From: a virus
Virus record (IMG/VR): IMGVR_UViG_3300025732_000195
Location: 1 to 29,545 of that record
Length of the DNA: 29,545 nucleotides
Strand: one strand, 5' to 3'
The notes beneath the pieces were generated by a model. It worked only from the letters and a program-made list of their open reading frames with translations. It was not told where the DNA came from and ran no database searches. Shown here piece after piece: positions 1 to 9,000 of the stretch (position 1 is the first letter of the stretch; every line of letters begins with the position of its first letter). A program made the translations under genes and the position numbers.

Positions 1-3000
1 CATAGTACTGTGCATCAAATACTTCAAGATCAAATCCAAATCTGCCCAGTGCATAATCCCACAGCTCTGCTGAGAATTTAATAGTGCCATCTTGTAACAC
101 CACACGTTCCCATCCGGTGTCAGTGCGCAGATAAATTTCGTACTTGCCCTGGGCATTGGCTGTAACTTTAACCGAGCTGCCAACGTCAACTGTGAGCGTA
201 CTCAACGCTGCGTAGTTTGCAACTTCTGTGATTACCTTGGTACTGGGGTTGTATCCTGGGCGGTTCCATACAATGTAACTCCAGTAGTCTGGGGTGTTGT
301 ATCCTTGCACACTGGTCAGCACCAACACACGTTGTCCTGCTGTAACGTCACTGTTTTGTACAGTGTAAATGGTCCACAGACCTCGATTGTCGCTGTCAGA
401 AACCACTAGGTATTTGTAACCAATGGGTATAGGACCATTGGGATTGCTCCAAATTGGTTCTTGGAATCCTAGTATTTCTTGAGTTGCCACACGCAGATTC
501 CAGTTGGTTACTGTTACCCCATTTACTACTGTTATTTGACTCGGCTCAGGTTCGCTGGAATTCAGCAAGTTAAAGATTCTTGTTTCAACAATAGGGTATT
601 GTGCTAATATTGCATTAGCTTTAGTGAGATAATTCTTGAGTGCGGCAAAACGATCCACAAACATGCTTTGTCTTGGACGGAACTGCACACCATAACGTTC
701 GGCTGGACTTAGATTAGGGTCCGGCACCAAATTACCAAAAGTGTCTACTCCACAAAAACTATCTAGGAATTTTCGGTACAGATTTGAACTTAAAAACCCG
801 TCTGCGCGATCCTGTGGAATTAATTCATATTCCACGTGAACATTGTCATTGGTCAACTCACGATCAAACTCAATGCTGATAATGGTGTCACTGGCTTCAA
901 TATAATCAGCACTATTATACAGTGCAATGGTACTGGCATTGATAGGTGCCATGTAGGCTATGCCGCTGGCACGAGGATCTTGAATGTATGATGCTACAGT
1001 ACTAGCTGGTAATGTTTTACCCAGTTGTGTGGCAGTGACTGTGATGCCTCGTACCCAAAAATAATATTCAGTAGCAAATGTTCCGTCTACGGTAAGTTTA
1101 GTATTAACAGTATAAGACGCAGTATTCAACGGTACGCCTTCGCCGGTGTAGCTGCCTGGTGGTTGATCACTGACTACCCACTGATACACATCAACTTCGC
1201 TGCCCGGGAACAACTGTGCCCAGCGTCGACTTGCGTACACTATTGAATCTTGGTTAGGATCAATAAATCTTAACGAACTAACGTCCCACCACAATTCGCC
1301 TATATGTTCTGCGCCCCAGGTGGTTCCTGTGATATTTACAAAACCAACATTGTAGGATGCAGGATCTACAGCACCAATGTAGTCAAGATTCTGTCTAGCG
1401 GCTCCTAGTATTCTACCTTGCAACGGATTGATAAAATCTAAAAATTCTGACTTGGCACTAGTGATACGATCGTACAAAAATACACTGTTCAATAAACGAA
1501 TGTCTACTACAGGCTGCTGTTGTCTTAGCACTGTCCACGACGGTGTACGAGTAGCGTTTTCAAATACAAATACTGCGCCAAAATCAGCAGTACTGTCACT
1601 GTAGTCGTTTTTGGGTGCGCCGGCCATGAGCACACCAGAAGTATAGTTTACTGCTGTGCCAAAACCATCATATGGTGCAACATCTGCATTGTTGATCTGT
1701 TGTCCAAAAACAAATTTGCCCGGATTGGTTATCAATAGTGTTGAGCTAGGGAGATAATCGTATGTGTATACTGATCCACTCTGTACAATAATTGAAAAGA
1801 AAACAGTACTGCCAGCATCAAAGAAAGTGGTTCCATCGTCAAATTCTGCTTCTAGATATAGCGTACCTTGTGGTGCGCCTACCACAAGGTTGACCGCAGA
1901 ATCATCAATGCTTAAACTGGCACCAAATCCTGCATATTCTGTGGGATATGGACTGGTGATTGTTTGAGTCCAAACAAATGTTTCAAACCCTAAATCGTCA
2001 AATGTTGAGCCTATGGTACCGGGTGCTACTTGAAGTTTATTAAATTCTGGAGCAGCATCGGAGTTCTTCACGCTGAGCGTTAAATATCCAGCGGCATCAA
2101 CTGTGGCCAATACGTTTAATACCGACAGTGAAATTTGTTGTGCTAATGCACGAACTTCTACACTGGCCAACACTGTAGTTGACTCTAATTGAGTCCAATA
2201 GGCTGTATTGGTCAATGCTGTAAATGCAGGTACATTTTGTATAGAAACGTAGATTTGTGCAGTACTGCCACTTGTGTTGTAGACCACAGTGTTGACGTCG
2301 TATCCAGTGGATGATGACCAAGACCCAGGTACTACAACCTCAATGTTGTTTACACAAATAGTATCGCCGTTGTCAAGGTCGGCCATGGGTATGGTGCTGG
2401 TAATAGTACCATACACGCGACTTTGGTTAACAAAACGCTCAACTACGCCACCTTTGAAAACTTGTTGACTACTCTGTGGCTCTCCTACATACAAACTACA
2501 GTTGTTGCTGCAAATGTCTGTGGCTTGACCAAAGTTTGAGAACTCGGCTATAATGTTTTGGTCAATTTCTTGAACCTGCTGAAATTGATTGGTTTCTATT
2601 TCAATTATGTCACCTGTGACCAAGTCAGCATTTATAGTAATAATGTTACCATTTACAGTGAATGTATTGATTAAGCCTGGACCGGCATCTACACTGTTTT
2701 GTTGATTGATCAAAAACTGACCGTTCAGCAACACGCTTACTGGTCCAGTGACTGACCCAAGCACTGTGAAATCAATTGTGCTGCCGTCGGTACCATAGAT
2801 AAATTTTTGAACACTGCGGTCAAATACATAAGTTGACCCAGCTTCGGTGAAAGTTTCAACTTCGTTTACTGTTATAGTCAAATTATTGACGCCGGTTCCG
2901 CCCAGTGATGTTCCTAGAATAGTTATAGTATCATTGACTGCGTAGTCTTGCCCACCACGTACTACTGTTACTACATATGACGAGTCACTTCGACTAACAT

Positions 3001-6000
3001 CAAATTTAGCACCAAATCCTGACCCAGATGTGCTGTACTGACTGAGATTACTGTAAGCAGCCGAGCCTGCTGCTGCCAATCCCGTACTGCTCACTGTGTC
3101 AATGGCATTTGCTATGGCTTTGTAAGGTGTACCAATCAATACCTGGCGTCCGTCTGTGGTGCAGCATACACTGTGTCCAAATCTATCTCCGGCAGTGAGT
3201 CCACCCGTGACATCGCTAGAGTCAATAGTGTAAACATAAGTAAAATATTCTTTGGCAGACACAACCAAGATGTCTGCACTGATAAATGATATCAAAAATG
3301 TTACCGTTGTGCCGGCAAACGTATAATCAAGGTTGGGTCGTAGTAGATTACCGTTTAGTTTGATACTGAATGAATAAATGTTATCAGTTTCTACTGTGGC
3401 CAAGCCCAATCTACGACCATTGGCGTCTAGATCATCTGCTAAGTTTTGTGTCACAGCAGTGTATGGAATTTGATAACTGTTGTATCTTGCAAATTCAATC
3501 AACGTTTCTTCTAGCACAGTGCCCGAGCCCGTAGCTGATCCAGTAGCGGTAAAGGTAACACCCACTGTGTTTGAAGCAGCGCCTATTGAAACAAAATCTG
3601 TGGTACCCACAGTTAGAATAGTGTATTCTGTTCCAGGTACAATAGCGGTGGCATTAACCAGCCCTGGAGTATTAATAAAAGTCACTGTATTAAGATCAGT
3701 AATAGTGTAATCTACTCCCACTGTTTGAACCTGTCTGTTTAGAGTGACTTTCAATTGATATATGTTGTCAATTTGAATTGAATTATTGATATTCCAGGAT
3801 TTAGTTGACCCGTCGGCAAACACCTTTAATTGCTGCTGTTGCCAATCAACCTGACCATAGGCATGTACTTGATTTGCACCTGGTGCTCCTACATATATCC
3901 AGCGTTCGTCTTGGCTGACTGCTACAGAATATCCCATTTCTCCTGCTACAGCACGATCTGGTGCTGTAGGCGGGGTTAACAATTGCCATGTGGTATAAGG
4001 AATGCTGCCTGGTTCGCCAAGAAGAGGATCTCGGAAAATTACAAAAGCATAGCCTACATTAGCAAGACTGGCGGTACCTTGACTGGCACTGGCTCCAGCG
4101 GCGGCCCAAGTTTGGTTGCCAAAATCAGCGGCGTTGCCCAAGCCTCTTACGCCGGTGGTTTCCACTGTAAGTATTGAATCGCTTGTGCCAATGGGGCTGA
4201 CTGGTATGTATTGGTCTCCATAACTTTTGACATATACATAAATCGCACCGTACTCTGTGCCAGAACCAAATCCATATCGGGGACTACCCACTAGAGCAGC
4301 CAGTCTATTGCGGGCTTGCGCCACACTGGCACCATACTGTTCGCCCGCATCTAGCAACACAGGATTCAATGAGATAATATCAGAAAATACACTGTTCTTT
4401 TGTAAAACTTCCCATAGGCCTGAGCCGTTGTTGTCTACCCAGACTTTGGCACCTGGTAGAATATTGTTGGCATATGGCAAATTGATCACATCGCTGGCCT
4501 GGTCCACACGCATAGTCTGTAAGGTGAATCCCAGTCCTAGTCCATTGGCTACCACACGATCGCCAGTAAAATTAAACGCTATATTCACTGTGGTCAAATT
4601 TGCCACTGATAATACCTGATATACACCGTTAATTTCAGGGTCAAAGAATTTAATAATTAGTTTATTGCCTGCTGTCAAGCCATGTTGAGCGTTAAAAATC
4701 ACACGGCTTGTGCCATCTAAGTTGTCGCAAACGTGCTGGATTACACCAGGTACAGCTTGGGCACGATATATGTTCCAGTCGTAAGAGTTGACCTTGGCCA
4801 CCCATATACTGGTTCCCACTTGAATAGCATCAATATTGGCAGCAAGGCTGGCTGCATTCTCAATGTCAAATACTGTGATATCAACATCTTCAAGATTTAC
4901 ATAACCAGCACTTGGCAGAGCCGTATCTGTTGGTAAGTCCGTGGTTACTGGCAAGATATCAGTGGATGTTAATGCAAAACTTTGTCGCCACACATCACTG
5001 AAGAAGATAGTTTGATCAGCTTCACTTGCCTGTTGTGGATAAATTACTTGTACTAAACTAGGATTGCTATCTAACAATGCGCGATTTAGCCTTAGTTCAA
5101 AGAAACTACGGTTTGCATTGGCACCATATACTGCACGTTGCACTGCCCAATTTTCATAGATGTCATAGTCTGCAGATTCTTTTCCAAGATTGGCTTGTTT
5201 GAATAGTTCTGCCGCAAGTATAGTACCTTTAGTTCTAAGGAATTGTCGGTATACATTTACTTGACTAACATCGTCTAAATTCAACGCAGCCATGTATTGG
5301 CGAGGTTTAAATCCAATCAGACCATATGCCAACAAATCGTTGTCTGATTCAATATTGGCTGTGTTAATATTGTAGCTATTAGCTAGTTGATTGGCTTTGT
5401 TGGCCAAGTTAGGTAGTAAACCTAGTTCAATTTGAGTGTAATCGCTTTGGGTCCAAACATTAAAATCAAATTTGTCGGTAGGTTGCACAATGGTCAGTGC
5501 TGACCAATAGACATTTTTATATTTGACAATTTCGCCTTTGCTATAGGTTCGTAAACCAGTCCATTCTTGAACATTGTCTTGATTTAATATAAATCCTGGA
5601 GTATCAACACTTCCAGTCCAATCTGAGGTGGTAAGTGCCACCAAAGTCAACCGACTTTGTCTTGCGCCGGTCACCGGATCATAGATCAAATCTCCAAACA
5701 CACTTTGATTGTTTAAAACAATCATGTGTTCGTAATTGGTAAATCTCATATCAATATAACTGATAGCATCTAGATTTAATGGTTCAACAGAGAACCTATT
5801 GCCTAGTCTAACAATATTGAGTGAACGCTGTGGTATTTCTTGTGAATTTTGATTCAACAGCAAGTTTTCTGTGGTTTCGACGTTGATGCTATCAACCACA
5901 GCAAGTGGTCTAGTAATTTCTAGTTTGGCAGCCAGTGGATTAAGATTGATAATTGCATCTTGACCCCAGCCTTGCTGACTCCAATACAAAAATTCATTGA

Positions 6001-9000
6001 TCATGCGCGGCCAATCTAACACATAACCATTGGCGGTGTTGGTAAATGCCAATCCTTGTGTATCTAAAAGTTTACCGTAACTGGCCAAGAAATCACACAC
6101 AGTAGTTTCGTTGCTGAATACAAATCCATATGGTACTTGTATCACAGTATCAGTGTAAAATGTAGGAATACGTACGGTGATACCACCCGAGCTGTAAGTA
6201 GCCAATTTGCCCACAGCCTGGCTTTGCAGAATGTTAAAATAAGGCTGCGAATTACCAAATCCAAACACAGCATAACCATTGGCAACTTTTTGCACAGCCA
6301 CGCTACTGTATCTCACTTGATCAAAAGGTTGATTCTTGTACAACAAAATGTCATAACTTTGATCAGGAATCAACAAAGCAGTGTTGGTTGAATTAGGACT
6401 AGATTTTTCTGTAAACAACTTGATATATTGTTTGTCACTAAATGACGCCATACGATAGCACAATCGTACATCTAGATTTTTAAGATCCGCAGTCAATAAG
6501 TCAGTTGAATCAATGCCAGTCTGACGATTATAATCCACAATCCAATTGATATAACTGGCCTTGCTTGTACCATTGCCATATACTTCAACGCCGTTAGCGT
6601 CTAAACGATAGCGATCATCAAGTAGATATTGGTCGTAGTCTAAATTGTATCGATATCTATCACGATCAGCGAACAAAGCAAAAAACTTTGCTGGTCGTGT
6701 TACCGCCAGCACATGCATCACAGAAAATGGATACGATGAACTATTGTACCATGATGCTTCAACCGGGCCGCCGTCGCCTAACGCCCAACTCTTAGAAAAT
6801 TTACTGTTAAGACCTGTATTCAAAGGAGTAAATCCTACCACAGAATTAAGCGGGCTCAATAAATTGCCTTCGCTGTCGGTAGGAATTACCGAGGTCAACC
6901 CTGGTCGCACATAATTTGGGACTGTGTAGGGTGCAACAGGATCAGCCACTAAACCAATTTCTAAATCGTCCCATAACACCAAGTTGTCAGAAGTGTAAGG
7001 GGCCGGACCATAACGATCTTGCCACCAGGCAGGCTCATCAGTTAATCCCAACATTTCCCACGGTGTTAGGCTAGGTTGTTCTGTATCGTAAAAATACCGA
7101 TAAATTCCCCGCCAGGCACCTAACAACGGTTGATTGTCAAGGCGATTGTTACTGCTACTGTAGTTGTAGGTAAATTCGTTGCTGGCCAAATAATTTTGCT
7201 GATTATAGTCTAGTTTATTCCATCCACAGTAGGACAAGAAATCACTATTAAAGATAGTGTTGATTTCTTCAAACGTGTATCCTGTGTCGCGAAACTGCCC
7301 AGGTAACACATCATCTATAGTGAGCGGCACTGGATTGTCATCTAGTTTAAGATTATTATAAATTCGTGTTTCAAATTCCAATAACACATCATCGCGAATG
7401 TCATCAAACACAGGAGTGGTACTACCATCATGGCCTAATATAAATTGTGCTGTTCCATTACTGGTTACCTGAGTGATCAACGCTGGTTTCCAAGAAGGAT
7501 ACAGTCCTAATTTGGTAGGTGTGTTAGGTAGAAAACTTCCATAAGTGGTGTTGTATTCATTGATCAGTATTATATCTCCTGGTACCAATGGAGACAACAC
7601 AGTGATACGTGGACCGTCAGTGGCCACAGTATAGTCTGTACCTCGAGTTAACTGCTGACCATTGAGATATACCAAAAGACCAAGATAATTTTGAGTAGTA
7701 AAATCATACACCTGTACAGTATCAAAAACATTGGTGGTGATAAAACTCACAGTGTAAGAATTGCTGGCATAGGTTATACCAGCAGGAATCATGTCGCTCC
7801 AATAAAATGGTTGAGTATCTAGTTTGCCCAAGGTCACATTTTGTATAGCAGTATCAAGTACTTGTGCTGTGGTTTCAAATCCAAGGTTTTGAGTTAACAC
7901 TGAATCCAGCATTTGTGCTTTAAATTTGGTATATTCGCGGCTGTTGTATTGCATAGCGGCAAAAATATTAAAGTCACTGCTACGCATGAAATATCCGGCC
8001 AGCGTCAATGGTGAGCTCTGTTGTAAGATAACTAGACCGTAAGGAATTATGTTGCCAAGATCTCGAGTGTTGTTGGCACCATTGACTGGACCTTGAAGAG
8101 TTTGCAGATTTTCGCAGATGCTTTGATAATGAGTGCGAATAGTTCCCAGTGTAAACTCTTGTGAGTTTGAGTTTAACGGATTACTTTGCAAATTGTTAGG
8201 TACTTGATAAAATGCAACTTTACTGGTTTGATTGCTTAATACCAGGACTTCTACAATATCTGTCAGTTCATAGGTATTGAGTAAAGTTATAGTAGTACTG
8301 TTATCAGTGGTAGTATAGGTATATGTGCTGGGATCTATAAAAATACTTCCTACATATATTTTAATCACTGGTACGGCGATAGATGTTTGAGTCAATGCTG
8401 CTACATCTAGTTTGAGTGTAGCACCTGTGTATGAAAACTTAAACTGCTGATAAAGTTGTTGATCCACTGCGGCTTTTTGCCACCCTATTAACTTTTGATA
8501 ATTGATTCGGCTAGAGTATTCTCTTACAGACCCAGAACTAATGTCTGATGTAACACTAACGTTGTCAACAACATACAAGAACGTATCAACATACAAATTG
8601 TTGTCAAAAACTATGTCGCCAACGTTGTTGATATTCAAATACTTAAGAGGAAACTGCAAAATTGGGTCAAGAATACCTGTGTCACCCACAGCATAACTAA
8701 ACAGCTTTGATCCTGCAAATGTGGTTGATTGATATTGTGTGCCATCTCCAAAACTCACGCCATCAGAATTATAAATATTGAACAATGGTGCTTGTTGTAC
8801 TGAAGTTTTTTGTTGGGCTTCGACCCATTCAATTCCGTTGTACCAAAAAGTTTTTCCAGCAATGTCAGTGCCGTTGATACACACTGTAGATTCATCTAGT
8901 AAAACCAATCCGTCAGTGGCCTGCGTCAGGGTAATAATAGGTTGTGCTATCAACGGATCTACAGTATCTGGAGTCACAAAGCTCACGATATAAATTTTGT

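Noticed and set aside
4257-4619. 120-codon plus-strand ORF
   Set aside because: It lies antisense to the propeller region, whose FG-GAP motifs are clearly encoded on the other strand.
8770-8777. Perfect TATAAATA on the plus strand inside the giant gene
   Set aside because: It faces antisense to the late operon with no plus-strand gene after it; chance is likely in AT-rich DNA.
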